A DNA stretch of 64,000 bases from Bradyrhizobium mercantei (lineage in GTDB: Bacteria > Pseudomonadota > Alphaproteobacteria > Rhizobiales > Xanthobacteraceae). Made by a program: the position numbers and the translations under genes. Shown here piece after piece: positions 53,567 to 62,128 of this stretch; positions within the stretch are counted from its first letter, which is position 1; every line of letters begins with the position of its first letter. Where the stretch lies: positions 1 through 64,000 of the forward strand of contig NZ_MKFI01000013.1 of assembly GCF_001982635.1 (NCBI RefSeq). Reading direction: 5' to 3'. The notes under the pieces are model-generated. The model saw only the letters and a list, made by a program, of their open reading frames with translations. It searched no databases and had not been told where the DNA came from.

Positions 53567-53652
53567 TGTAGAGCGGGTTAGCCGAAGGCGTAACCCGCCG
53601 CGTGGTCCGCGCACGGGGCGGCGGGTTACGGCTGCGCCTAATCCGCCCTACG
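53567..53652. repeat. Palindromic repeat (GTAGGGCGGATTAG type), copy 2
   Basis: TGTAGAGCGGGTTAGCCG at the left and CCTAATCCGCCCTACG at the right are imperfect inverted copies, with hairpins GGGTTAGCCGAAGGCGTAACCC-like (about 9-bp stem) and GGGTTACGGCTGCGCCTAATCC-like. It is related to 36538-36621 in the reverse orientation and follows the leuA terminator. Confidence 0.75.
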
Positions 53653-53793
53653 CTTCCGCACCTTGGAATCAAATCAGCATTTCTCTCGGATTGTTAGAAT
53701 CCTTTCCCAACAATCTTGTCCATCTCGCGCTGCTTTGGAATCTTCCACGCTATCCCCGGCGGTATCCTGTGGCCTTTCCCGGGACGCCCGCCC

Positions 53794-54783
53794 ATGCCGA
53801 TCGCCTCGATCGTATCAGACACGCAACGCAGCCCCACGGCGGCGGAGACCGCGCTGACGCGCCGGGTCGATCTCACCACGCTTCGCCTGTTCATCGCCGT
53901 CTGCGACGAGCAGAACCTCACCCGCGCCGCGCAGCGTGAGGGGATCGCGGCCTCTGCCGTGTCGAAACGCATGAACGATTTCGAGCTGGCGTTCGGCGTC
54001 ACGCTGTTCAAGCGGCTCGCCAAGGGCATGGCGTTGACGCCGGCCGGCGAGGCGCTGCTGCACCACGCGCGGGTCACGCTGCTCAATGTCGAGAAAATCG
54101 CAGTCGAGCTGTCGGAATATTCGCAGGGTGTGCGCGGTCATGTCCGCATGCTCGCCAACCTCTCGGCGATCGTGCAGTATCTGCCCGAGGATCTCTCCGC
54201 CTTCTTCGCCGCACACGAGCTGCTCCGCGTCGATCTGCAGGAGCGCCCGAGCGCGCAGGTGGTGCGCGGCATCGAGGAGGGCGCGGCCGAACTCGGCATC
54301 TGCTCTGCCGAGACCGACAGCCGCGCGCTCGAAGCCTTCCATTACCGCTACGACAATCTGGTGGTGGTGATGCGGCCGGACCACCCGCTGGCCGGCCGCG
54401 AGAAGCTGCTGTTCACCGAGACGCTCGATTTCGACCACATCGGCCTGCACACCGCGAGCTCGATCTATCTGCGCTCGCAATATGCGGCCACGCAAGCCGG
54501 CAAGACGATGCGGCTGCGCATCAACGTGCCGGGCTTCGATGCGGTGTGCCGCATGGTGCAGGCCAATATGGGCCTCGGCCTGATCCCCGATCGCGCCTTC
54601 GAGGTGGTCGGCGCCGGCATGGGCCTTCGCGCCATCCCGCTGCGCGACGACTGGGGCCGGCGCGAGCTGAAGATCGTCGTCCGCGATGCCGCGCAGCTGT
54701 CGGCAACCAGCCGATTGATGCTGGATTATCTGCGCACGATCGAAGCGGATCGTCTCGGGCGCGTTGGCGGACGAGCGAGTTAG
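53794..54783 (+). CDS. LysR-family transcriptional regulator
   Basis: A 329-residue regulator. The winged helix-turn-helix is RVDLTTLRLFIAVCDEQNLT, RAAQREGIAASAVSKRMNDFE, LFKRLAKGMALTPAGEALL. A substrate-binding type effector domain follows (about 110-310): RGHVRMLANLSAIVQYLPED, ELGICSAETDS, VVVMRPDHPLAGREKLLF. I start at ATG 53794 (MPIASIVSD). An in-frame ATG at 53716 is possible but gives an untypical extension. GATTGTT (53689-53695) and AACAATC (53709-53715) upstream are a possible binding site. No divergent neighbour gene suggests the target. Confidence 0.87.
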   Translation: MPIASIVSDTQRSPTAAETALTRRVDLTTLRLFIAVCDEQNLTRAAQREGIAASAVSKRMNDFELAFGVTLFKRLAKGMALTPAGEALLHHARVTLLNVEKIAVELSEYSQGVRGHVRMLANLSAIVQYLPEDLSAFFAAHELLRVDLQERPSAQVVRGIEEGAAELGICSAETDSRALEAFHYRYDNLVVVMRPDHPLAGREKLLFTETLDFDHIGLHTASSIYLRSQYAATQAGKTMRLRINVPGFDAVCRMVQANMGLGLIPDRAFEVVGAGMGLRAIPLRDDWGRRELKIVVRDAAQLSATSRLMLDYLRTIEADRLGRVGGRAS

Positions 54784-54919
54784 GCGCACCTGCGCGTCTG
54801 CACGCGCCGGCGCCGCCATTTCCACAATGTGAACGCCGGGTGCGTCAATCTGTCACACGAGTGTCGCGGTCGGCCTCGTATGAGGAGCCCATTCCAATTT
54901 CAAAAATGGGGGGCCTCGG

Positions 54920-56533
54920 ATGTTCAATTCAATCGCCACATCGCAAACCACTCGCCGCGCCATTGTCCGGCGCCTGATCGCCGGGACTGCGCTCTCACCG
55001 GTGCTCTTTGCTGTCCATCCGGCACTGTCGCAGACCGTCGGCAACCCGCACGAATTGCTCGTCAGCACCGCGGTCTACGCCGGCAAGCCGTCGACCGTCA
55101 CGGTCGGCCAGACGCTGCCGACCGGCGCGAAGGCGGTGGCTGACGGCACCTATCCGGGTGTCTTCAACAACGTTTCCGTCGATTCGAACTTCGGCGTGAC
55201 CGCGCCGGTCGTGATCAAGAAATTTCATCTGGAAGGCCACAGGCTGCGCGAGATCGGCGCGCTGACCGTCCCGGCTGATGTGGCGGTGACGAGCTTCAGC
55301 TCGAAGTCGGAATTGTCGCTGCATCTGTCGCCCGACGGCAAGGCCGTGACGTTCATGGGCTACGACGCCGCGGTGAACGAGCTGGACGTCTCCAACTCCA
55401 ATTCGCCCAATCATGTCGATCCCACCAACCCGGACACGGGCGTGCATGCGCGCGTGGTGGCGGAGCTGGATTTCGACGGCTCGCTGCACCGGACCAAGGT
55501 CAACATCTATAGCGGCGACAATGGCCGCGGCGCGATCCGTGCCAACAAGGTCAACGGCACCCAGGCCGACCAGTATTTCACGGTCGGCAATGCCGGTAAC
55601 GGCAGCGGCACCCAGCCGGTGCTCGTCGTCAACGACACCGGCGTGCAACTTGCGACGCCCGGCGTCGACGGCTCCGACGCCGTGGTCGGCGTGCAGCAGG
55701 GAACGCCCGGCAGCAAGAACGGCTTCCAGTTCGGCTTCTCGGTTGCCCAGCTTGGCTTTGCCGTCGACAAGTCCGGCAAGGACGACAATTTCCGCGGCAT
55801 CGCGATCTCCGGCAACACGCTTTACGTGACCAAGGGCAGCGGCAGCAACGGCATCAACACGATCTATCAGGTTGGGCAGCCCGGTGCTCTGCCGACCCGC
55901 GATACCGCCGCCGCGACGACGTTCAGCATTCTTCCGGGCTTCCCGAACAATCCCACGGCGAACTCCGGCGCGAACGGCTTCTATCCGTTCGGCATCTGGT
56001 TCGCCAATGCGACGACGCTCTACGTCGCCCAGGAAGGCGACGGCAATCTCGCCGACGCGGCCACGTCGCCGACGGCCGGCCTGCAGAAATGGGTCTATGC
56101 CAACGGCAGCTGGACCCTTGCCTACACGCTGCAGAAGGGTTTGAGCCTCGGCACCTCCTATCATGTCAACGGCTATCCGACCGATCCGGCAACCGGCGGC
56201 CTGCGCAACATCACCGGCCGTCTCAACCGCGACGGCAGTGCGACGATCTTCGCCGTGACGTCGACCGTGGGCACCTCGGTCGAGCCCGGCGCCGATCCGA
56301 ACCAGGTGGTCACCATCACGGACAAGATCGCGGCGACGAAGCTGCCGGCGAATGAGGCCTTCGATGTCGTTGCGCCGCCCGCGTTCGGGATGGTCTATCG
56401 CGGCGTGTCGTTCGCCCCGGTCAATTGCGATGGCGATCATGGTCATATGAAGGACCATGGCCGTGGCCACGACAGCGACGACAATGCGCAGGACGACGTC
56501 TGCGGTCCGACCCGGATCGCCGCGGGGCATTGA
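54920..56533 (+). CDS. Secreted hypothetical protein with His-rich C-terminus (537 aa)
   Basis: The N-terminus is a signal peptide with a twin-arginine look (TTRRAIVRRLIAGTALSP, cleavage near PALSQTVG). The mature chain has repeating beta-rich units with SxDGKAVTFMGYDAAVNEL, NFRGIAISGNTLYVTKGSG and NATTLYVAQEGDGNLAD, suggestive of a beta-propeller. The C-terminus is rich in His and Asp (DGDHGHMKDHGRGHDSDD), a possible metal-binding tail. The family is not recognised. It stands alone, and its stop is followed by hairpin CCAGCGG-AGCCT-CCGCTGG at 56544-56562. Confidence 0.72.
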   Translation: MFNSIATSQTTRRAIVRRLIAGTALSPVLFAVHPALSQTVGNPHELLVSTAVYAGKPSTVTVGQTLPTGAKAVADGTYPGVFNNVSVDSNFGVTAPVVIKKFHLEGHRLREIGALTVPADVAVTSFSSKSELSLHLSPDGKAVTFMGYDAAVNELDVSNSNSPNHVDPTNPDTGVHARVVAELDFDGSLHRTKVNIYSGDNGRGAIRANKVNGTQADQYFTVGNAGNGSGTQPVLVVNDTGVQLATPGVDGSDAVVGVQQGTPGSKNGFQFGFSVAQLGFAVDKSGKDDNFRGIAISGNTLYVTKGSGSNGINTIYQVGQPGALPTRDTAAATTFSILPGFPNNPTANSGANGFYPFGIWFANATTLYVAQEGDGNLADAATSPTAGLQKWVYANGSWTLAYTLQKGLSLGTSYHVNGYPTDPATGGLRNITGRLNRDGSATIFAVTSTVGTSVEPGADPNQVVTITDKIAATKLPANEAFDVVAPPAFGMVYRGVSFAPVNCDGDHGHMKDHGRGHDSDDNAQDDVCGPTRIAAGH

Positions 56534-56878
56534 TTGCCTGCAGCCAGCGGAGCCTCCGCTGGTTGCTTCGCTCACGCTTCGCTTGGACTAAACGCAACAG
56601 CAGGCGCGATCGGCTGATCCCCGATCGCGCTTTCGCGATCGTCGGCGCCGCGTGCTCCGGACTGGAAAGACCCTCGATCGCGGCTGAACGCGAGGCCTGC
56701 GCTCGCTTCGAGTTGACAAGATCGTACACGCGGTCAACTATCGGTTCGGGTCGATACACCCGCCGCCTGCGCCCTTCGGGGATGGTGAACGTATCAGCGT
56801 CGCCCACACCCTCGCTATTGGCGAACGGGTCGGCAAGGCAGGCTCCGATTTTCTCCGTTCGCCGATACGGGTGCTACG
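56534..56878. other. Gene-free 345-bp stretch with hairpins and a possible promoter
   Basis: It contains the hairpin at 56544-56562 (end of the secreted-protein gene), a second perfect hairpin CGATCGCG-CTTT-CGCGATCG at 56622-56641, and TTGACA (56713-56718) with AACTAT 17 bases later (56736-56741), a possible promoter for the zinc-finger gene. No open frame here looks coding. Confidence 0.45.
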
Positions 56879-57532
56879 ATGCGCGATTTCCGCGACGCGA
56901 AGGCCATGGCGCGTTCCTTGCGTGACGCTCTCAATGCCAGGGCGCTGCAAACCAAGGCTGTACAGACCACTCACAGCGAATCCCTGGAGTTGATCGCCAA
57001 GGCGTTCGGCCTCGAGAATTGGAACGTGCTGTCGGCCAGGATCGATGCGGCGCAGCCGCCTGCCGGCGCCAAGATGCCGGATCAGCCGGCCAAGCTGCTG
57101 TATTGCTCGTTCTGCGGCAAGGACCAGAACGAGGTGAACAAGCTGGTCGCAGGGCCGGCGGTCTTCATCTGCGACGAATGCATCAGCCTGTGCAGCGACA
57201 TCGTCGACGAGCAACTGCTTCGCCTCATTGCTGGCGATGACGCGAGCGCTCGCGCGATGTCGACCGCCGAGTTGGCCCATTATGTGGAGCAGGCAAACAA
57301 GGGAGCGGAGCGCAACCGTCTCGCGTTGCAGAGGATCGATGAGGTTCTCAGGCGCCGGCAGAATACATCGGATACAAATGATGGCGCGGCTCTGTCATCG
57401 GGATCTGCAAAGCTGATGCAAAAGACGTCCGATGAATTGATGACCATGAGGACGTATGCTCAGGAGCAGCTGAGGCGCTACGAGCAGGCGCAGCGAACCG
57501 TGAATTCGGTCATCGCCGCGCAGACAGGGTAG
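56879..57532 (+). CDS. Glyoxalase-related N-terminal domain fused to ClpX-type C4 zinc finger
   Basis: The 217-residue protein starts MRDFRDAKAMARSLRDAL and contains ALQTKAVQTTHSESLELIAK then AFGLENWNVLSARI, a small helical domain found N-terminal to glyoxalase-related proteins. Next comes YCSFCGKDQNEVNKLVAGP and VFICDECISLCSDIV, a C4 zinc finger like the substrate-recognition domain of ClpX (CxxC...CxxC). The C-terminal half is helical and charged. There is no AAA+ ATPase part, so it is not ClpX itself. It could be an adaptor or regulatory protein, which is speculation. A weak promoter candidate lies at 56713-56741. Confidence 0.75.
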   Translation: MRDFRDAKAMARSLRDALNARALQTKAVQTTHSESLELIAKAFGLENWNVLSARIDAAQPPAGAKMPDQPAKLLYCSFCGKDQNEVNKLVAGPAVFICDECISLCSDIVDEQLLRLIAGDDASARAMSTAELAHYVEQANKGAERNRLALQRIDEVLRRRQNTSDTNDGAALSSGSAKLMQKTSDELMTMRTYAQEQLRRYEQAQRTVNSVIAAQTG

Positions 57533-57618
57533 CGCGCAGGGGGCCGTCGCGCTGTCATGGCCCTTGAAATTCGACCCTCCGCGGCCATCTCGACGGGATA
57601 GCCGCGGGAAGGCCCATC

Positions 57619-58095
57619 ATGACCATGAATCAAGTCAGGCCAGCACGTGTCGACGATGCCGCGGAGTTGACGCAGATCGCCGCGCGCGCGGTGAAGAATG
57701 ACGGCTTCGACGATGACGCCGTCGCGCGCTTTATGCCCGGGCTCAGGGGCAACCTCGCGCTCATCGCAGCCGGGCTGGTCTTCGTGGCCGAGGGTGACGA
57801 TGGCGTCTTGCAGGGCTGGGTGTCGATGAGGCCGACCGGATTTGGCGGGCTGGTTCTCCTGGAGGGCATCTTCGTCGACCCGGCCCACGCGCGAAGGGGC
57901 GTCGGCCGCAGACTTTTTTCGGTCGCAGTCGAGCTCTCGCGAAAGCTGGCGGGCAACGTCATCCTGATCTATTCGAGCCCGAGTTCGGTCGATTTTTATG
58001 CGCGCCTCGGCGCCAACAGGATCGGCGCCACGCCGTTCGTGTTTTCGCCCGACGTCCAGCTGATGATGTTCGCGTTCACGATTCCGCCTGCCTGA
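57619..58095 (+). CDS. GNAT-family N-acetyltransferase
   Basis: A 158-residue acetyltransferase of the GNAT fold: VRPARVDDAAELTQIAARAV at the N-terminus, GFGGLVLLEGIFVDPAHARR then GVGRRLFSVAVEL (the acetyl-CoA pyrophosphate-binding R/Q-x-x-G-x-G/A region is RRGVGR), and IYSSPSSVDFYARLGANRIG. The acceptor is unknown. There is no close operon partner: 86 bp from the zinc-finger gene and 225 bp from the next gene. Confidence 0.82.
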   Translation: MTMNQVRPARVDDAAELTQIAARAVKNDGFDDDAVARFMPGLRGNLALIAAGLVFVAEGDDGVLQGWVSMRPTGFGGLVLLEGIFVDPAHARRGVGRRLFSVAVELSRKLAGNVILIYSSPSSVDFYARLGANRIGATPFVFSPDVQLMMFAFTIPPA

Positions 58096-58320
58096 GCGGC
58101 AGGTGCTGGACGTCGATGCCCGACCAGGGCGCACAGGGCGACCGGTCAGCCGACCTGCATCGGTCTCACTATCTCACTGCAGAATTTTCATTCGGTAGAG
58201 GCCTTCCGGACGCTCCATCGCGGGTTACGTATTGCAAACGATTCACTGTCGCTCCGGCGCGCCTGAATCGCGATGCCGTTGCTATGCATCCGGCAAGGCT
58301 AGGCAGGAGACAGGAGTGCG

Positions 58321-58962
58321 ATGATGGCGAACACGATTTCCGGCATTCAGATCCCCGACAGCAAGATTGCCCGGGAGGCCGCCGAGCTGGTGCGGCAATA
58401 CGAGACCGAGATGCTGTTCAATCACTCGGTCCGCGTCTTTGTGTTCGGTGCCCTCAAGGGCGTCAGGCAGAATCTGAAGTTCGACCCGGAGCTGCTCTAC
58501 GTCGCCGCGCTGTTTCATGATCTGGGCCTCGTCGATCACTTCCATACCGAGACCAAGCGCTTCGAAGTCGACGGGGCCGATGCGGCGCGCGCATTTCTCA
58601 GGAGCAACGGCATCGCGGAGCCGAAAGCGGACCTGGTGTGGGAAGCGATTGCGCTCCACACCACGCCCGGCATCCCGCAATATATGCGGCCGGAGATCGC
58701 GCTCACCAATGCGGGTGTCCTGGTCGATGCCGTCGGCGTTGGCTACGACGACTATACGGCCGCGCAGCGCGATGGCGTGCTTGCCGCGTTCCCGCGCGGT
58801 GACTTCAAGAACGAGTTCATCGAGGTGCAGACCTGCTCGGCCCTGAAGAAGCCGCAGACCACGTTCGGCACGGTCAACTTCGATTTTGTTGCAGAGTGCG
58901 ACCCCACGTTTCACAGGCCGAATGCCTGCACCCGGATCCGCAACACGCGGTGGCCGAGCTGA
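58321..58962 (+). CDS. HD-domain hydrolase, cyanamide-hydratase-like
   Basis: A 213-residue HD protein. Its metal-binding residues lie in MLFNHSVRVFVFGAL (His), YVAALFHDLGLVDHF (HD pair) and ALHTTPGI, and later DAVGVGYDDYTAAQ. This arrangement resembles a family of HD proteins related to cyanamide hydratase and nucleotide phosphohydrolases. The substrate cannot be assigned. A second ATG one codon downstream is possible. It is convergent with mobA, with a 15-bp gap. Confidence 0.8.
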   Translation: MMANTISGIQIPDSKIAREAAELVRQYETEMLFNHSVRVFVFGALKGVRQNLKFDPELLYVAALFHDLGLVDHFHTETKRFEVDGADAARAFLRSNGIAEPKADLVWEAIALHTTPGIPQYMRPEIALTNAGVLVDAVGVGYDDYTAAQRDGVLAAFPRGDFKNEFIEVQTCSALKKPQTTFGTVNFDFVAECDPTFHRPNACTRIRNTRWPS

Positions 58963-58977
58963 GCGGGGCGGCAGACA

Positions 58978-59595
58978 TCAGCCGCCGTCGACTGCGGCGA
59001 GACGATCGGCTTCCGCGATGTCCTCAACGGTGTTGGCATTGAAGAACGGATCGAGCGGCTCGGTCGGCCATTCGACCGTTGCCAGCGGATAGCGCGCGGT
59101 CCAGCGATCGATCTTGCGAACGTCCTCGACAACGAGTGCGTGGCGTAGCTCGTTGCGCAGGCGCACGCTCCAGAGGCCGATCACCGGATGGGTCTGCCCG
59201 CCGGATGACGCGACCGCGAGCTCGGCATTCTCAGCCGCACGCGCCTGCGCCAGACGTGCGACGAGATCGCGCGGCAGGAACGGACAATCGCCCGCCGCGC
59301 TTAGCACCCATTTCGCATCCGGCCGGTTGGCAGCGGTCCAGTCGAGCGCGGCCAGGATGCCGGCGAGGGGGCCGGGAAAATCGGCGACGTCGTCGGCGAC
59401 GACGGGAAGCCCGAACGCGGCGAAGCGCGCCGGGTCGCCATTGGCGTTGATGATCAGCCCGCCGCATTGCGGCGCGAGCCGGTCGATCACCCGTTGCAGG
59501 ATGGTGCGGCCGGCGATCTGCCGCATCGGCTTGTCGCCGCCGCCCATCCGCCGCGCGAGCCCGCCGGCCAGCAGCACGCCCGGTATGTCAGTCAT
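58978..59595 (-). CDS. mobA: Molybdenum cofactor guanylyltransferase
   Basis: Attaches GMP to molybdopterin to form the bis-MGD cofactor of enzymes such as formate dehydrogenase. The 205-residue product has the nucleotide-binding start GVLLAGGLARRMGGGDKPM, and later VLSAAGDCPFLPRDLVARL with the metal-binding Asp, and FFNANTVEDIAEAD near the end. I start at ATG 59593-59595 (MTDIPGVLL). It overlaps the 3' end of fdhD by 8 bases on the same strand, so the two are coupled. Confidence 0.93.
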   Translation of the reverse strand: MTDIPGVLLAGGLARRMGGGDKPMRQIAGRTILQRVIDRLAPQCGGLIINANGDPARFAAFGLPVVADDVADFPGPLAGILAALDWTAANRPDAKWVLSAAGDCPFLPRDLVARLAQARAAENAELAVASSGGQTHPVIGLWSVRLRNELRHALVVEDVRKIDRWTARYPLATVEWPTEPLDPFFNANTVEDIAEADRLAAVDGG

Positions 59596-60472
59596 GGTCG
59601 GTTTCGCCCTTGCGCTTGTGACGCATCGATTCCTCTTCGACATAGTCGAGGTTCTGGTCGTAGACGATCCGCTCTTGGCCCGACAGCGCGATGAAGCGCT
59701 TGCCGCGGGCGCGCCCGACCAGCGTCAGCCCGACCTGCCGCGCCAGATCGACGCCCCACGCCGTGAAGCCGGAGCGGGAGACCAGGATCGGGATGCCCAT
59801 CCGCACCGTCTTGATCACCATCTCGGACGTCAGCCGCCCGGTGGTGTAGAGGATCTTGTCGGCGGGATCGACATTGTGGCGGTAGATCCAGCCCGCGATC
59901 TTGTCGACGGCGTTGTGCCGGCCGACATCCTCGGTGTAGCACACCGGCGTGCTCTCCTTGCACAGCACGCAGCCGTGAATGGCGCCCGCTTCCAGATAGA
60001 GCGACGGCATCGTGTTGATGGTGTGCGTCATCTGGTAGAGCCAGGAGGTCCGCAGCTCGGCCTTCGGCAGCGCGACCTTCTCGACGGCTTCGAGCAGGTC
60101 GCCGAACGCCGTTCCCTGGGCGCAGCCCGAGGTCTGGGTGCGCTTCTTCAGCTTGGCCTCGAAATTGGTGTGGTGCGCGGTGCGGACCACGACGACCTCG
60201 AGATCGTCGTCATATTCGACCTCGGTGACGACGTCGTCGTATTTCAGCATGTTCTGGTTCAAGAGGTAGCCGAGCGCGAGGTATTCGGGATAGTCGTTGA
60301 TCGTCATCATCGTGACGATCTCCTGCGCGTTGAGGTACAGCGTCAACGGCCGCTCGACCGGCACCTTGATCTCGGCCCGCGCGCCGGTTTGATCGACGCC
60401 GACCACGCGCTCCGTCAGCCGCGGGTCGTCCGGGTTGGGAACAATGATGGGAGCGGTGGTTTTCGCGGTCAC
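59588..60472 (-). CDS. fdhD: Formate dehydrogenase accessory sulfurtransferase FdhD
   Basis: Transfers sulfur to the molybdenum cofactor and is needed for active formate dehydrogenase. The 294-residue product has VERPLTLYLNAQEIVTMM, YLALGYLLNQNML, ILYTTGRLTSEMVIKTV and VSRSGFTAWGVDLARQVG, all FdhD landmarks. The usual CxxC loop is represented by TSGCAQGTAF, with only one Cys. Another pair, GCVLCKES, comes before EDVGRHNAVDKI. The start appears to be GTG 60472, since no ATG is available. It is followed by mobA with an 8-base overlap and is divergent from moeA. Confidence 0.92.
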   Translation of the reverse strand: MTAKTTAPIIVPNPDDPRLTERVVGVDQTGARAEIKVPVERPLTLYLNAQEIVTMMTINDYPEYLALGYLLNQNMLKYDDVVTEVEYDDDLEVVVVRTAHHTNFEAKLKKRTQTSGCAQGTAFGDLLEAVEKVALPKAELRTSWLYQMTHTINTMPSLYLEAGAIHGCVLCKESTPVCYTEDVGRHNAVDKIAGWIYRHNVDPADKILYTTGRLTSEMVIKTVRMGIPILVSRSGFTAWGVDLARQVGLTLVGRARGKRFIALSGQERIVYDQNLDYVEEESMRHKRKGETDHD

Positions 60473-60655
60473 AGGTCGCAGTCCGATGGGTTCACACGGC
60501 AATAGAGCTGGGGATATAAGCACGATCGGAGACTGACTGACCACTCTCCGCCGCTCCGCCGGAACTGCCACGGACGATCCGGCCGTAAGGATAACGCCGC
60601 AGTTCGCGATCCGGATCGAACAAATGTCGTCGATGGCCGAGGACTGAAGGACACA

Positions 60656-61909
60656 ATGGCGCAGCTTTCGGACGACTGCTTCGCGTTCGGCGGACCGATG
60701 ATGTCGGTCGACGAGGCCGTTGCGATCATCGCCGCGCGCGTCAAGCCGGTCGGCGAGACGGAAGCCGTTGCCCTGGTGGGTGCCGACGGACGCATCCTGG
60801 CCGGCGACGTGGCCGCGCCGCTGCCGCTGCCGCCTTTCATGAATTCCGCCGTCGACGGCTACGCGGTATCCGGCGCCGACCTGCCGGCGAGCGGCGAGCG
60901 CGCGTTGCCGGTCGCCGGGCGCGTGCAGGCGGGAGCGCCGGCGCAGCCCGCGCGGCCCGGCCAGGCCGTGCGGATCTTCACCGGTGCGCCGATGCCCGGC
61001 GGCACCGATACCGTGTTCATGCAGGAAGACGTGCGGATCGACGATGCGGGCAACGTGGTGCTGCCGTCCGGTCTGAAGGCCGGCGCCAATGTGCGTCCCG
61101 CCGGCGAGGACATTGCGCGCGGCCATGTCGCGCTGGCGCAGGGGAGGCGGTTGCGTCCGCAGGACATCGCCGTTGCCGCCGCCTTCGGGCTGACCACCCT
61201 CGACGTGGTGCGGCGGCTGCGCGTCGGGGTGTTCTCCACCGGCGACGAACTGGCCGCGCCGGGGAGCGTGCGCACTGAGGCGCAACTATTCGATTCCAAC
61301 CGCTTCATGCTGATGGCGATGTTGCGCAGGCTCGGCTGCGAGGTCGGCGATCTCGGCATCCTGCGCGACGAGCGCGCCGGACTCGCCACGGCGCTCAAGC
61401 AGGTCGCGCAGCGCTACGATCTGATCCTGACCACCGGCGGCGTCTCGACCGGCGAGGAGGACCACGTCAAGGCCGGCATCGAACAGGCCGGCTCGCTGGT
61501 GCTGTGGCGGATGGCGATCAAGCCGGGCCGTCCGGTGGCGATGGGCATCATCGACGGCACGCCGCTGATCGGCTTGCCCGGCAATCCCGTGGCGAGCTTC
61601 GTCACTTTCGTCCATGTGGTGCGGCCGACCGTGCTGGCGCTGTCGGGCGCGGTGCCGGCTCCCTTGCTGCCGATGCCGGTTCGCGCCGCCTTCAGCTACA
61701 AGAAGAAGAGCGGGCGGCGCGAATATGTCCGCGCCTCGCTGCGCCGGGCGGCGGATGGATCGCTGGAGGCGACCAAGTTTCCCCGCGAAGGCGCCGGGCT
61801 GCTGTCGTCGCTGGTCGAGACCGACGGACTGATCGAGCTCGGCGAGCCCGTGGTGCGGGTCGAGCCGGGCGATGTGGTCGGGTTTCTCGGCTACGCTGAT
61901 CTGCTGTGA
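60656..61909 (+). CDS. moeA: Molybdopterin molybdotransferase
   Basis: Inserts molybdate into adenylylated molybdopterin. The 417-residue length is typical. It has FMNSAVDGYAVSG (the family's N-terminal active-site strand), GAPMPGGTDTVFMQED, a MoCF_biosynth core with VGVFSTGDELAAPG and LTTGGVSTGEEDHVK, and LPGNPVASFVTFV. GAAGGACACA precedes ATG 60656. It is divergent from fdhD and upstream of the formate dehydrogenase genes. Two hairpins follow its stop codon. Confidence 0.94.
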   Translation: MAQLSDDCFAFGGPMMSVDEAVAIIAARVKPVGETEAVALVGADGRILAGDVAAPLPLPPFMNSAVDGYAVSGADLPASGERALPVAGRVQAGAPAQPARPGQAVRIFTGAPMPGGTDTVFMQEDVRIDDAGNVVLPSGLKAGANVRPAGEDIARGHVALAQGRRLRPQDIAVAAAFGLTTLDVVRRLRVGVFSTGDELAAPGSVRTEAQLFDSNRFMLMAMLRRLGCEVGDLGILRDERAGLATALKQVAQRYDLILTTGGVSTGEEDHVKAGIEQAGSLVLWRMAIKPGRPVAMGIIDGTPLIGLPGNPVASFVTFVHVVRPTVLALSGAVPAPLLPMPVRAAFSYKKKSGRREYVRASLRRAADGSLEATKFPREGAGLLSSLVETDGLIELGEPVVRVEPGDVVGFLGYADLL

Positions 61910-61952
61910 GACCGCTGACGCGGTCAAAATCGCGCGGCAGGACGACCGCGCG
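61910..61952 (+). terminator. Two hairpins after moeA
   Basis: GACCGC-TGAC-GCGGTC (61910-61925) followed by AAAAT, then CGCGCGG (61931-61937) pairing with CCGCGCG (61946-61952). There is no T-run, so they are a weak or Rho-assisted terminator at best, separating moeA from the formate dehydrogenase operon. Confidence 0.45.
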
Positions 61953-62128
61953 GCCGTTGGTGCGATAGAGAATTCAGATCGCCCGATAGGCAAACATTAA
62001 CAATGACCTGCGCGGCAACCCGACGCTCCTAGAGACGTTCTAAATCTGCTTGCCTGTGGCATGCCAGAGAATAGAGTTGGTTCAGCAAGCGCGATTTGCG
62101 CAAGAGCGGAGTTCCAAGGCGAGGTTTC

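Noticed and set aside
54995..56575. 526-codon minus-strand frame over the secreted His-rich protein gene
   Set aside because: It has the Arg/Asp/His-rich composition typical of antisense frames. The plus strand has a signal peptide and beta-repeat pattern.
59114..60505. 463-codon plus-strand frame across mobA and fdhD
   Set aside because: Both genes are clear on the minus strand; this is their shadow.
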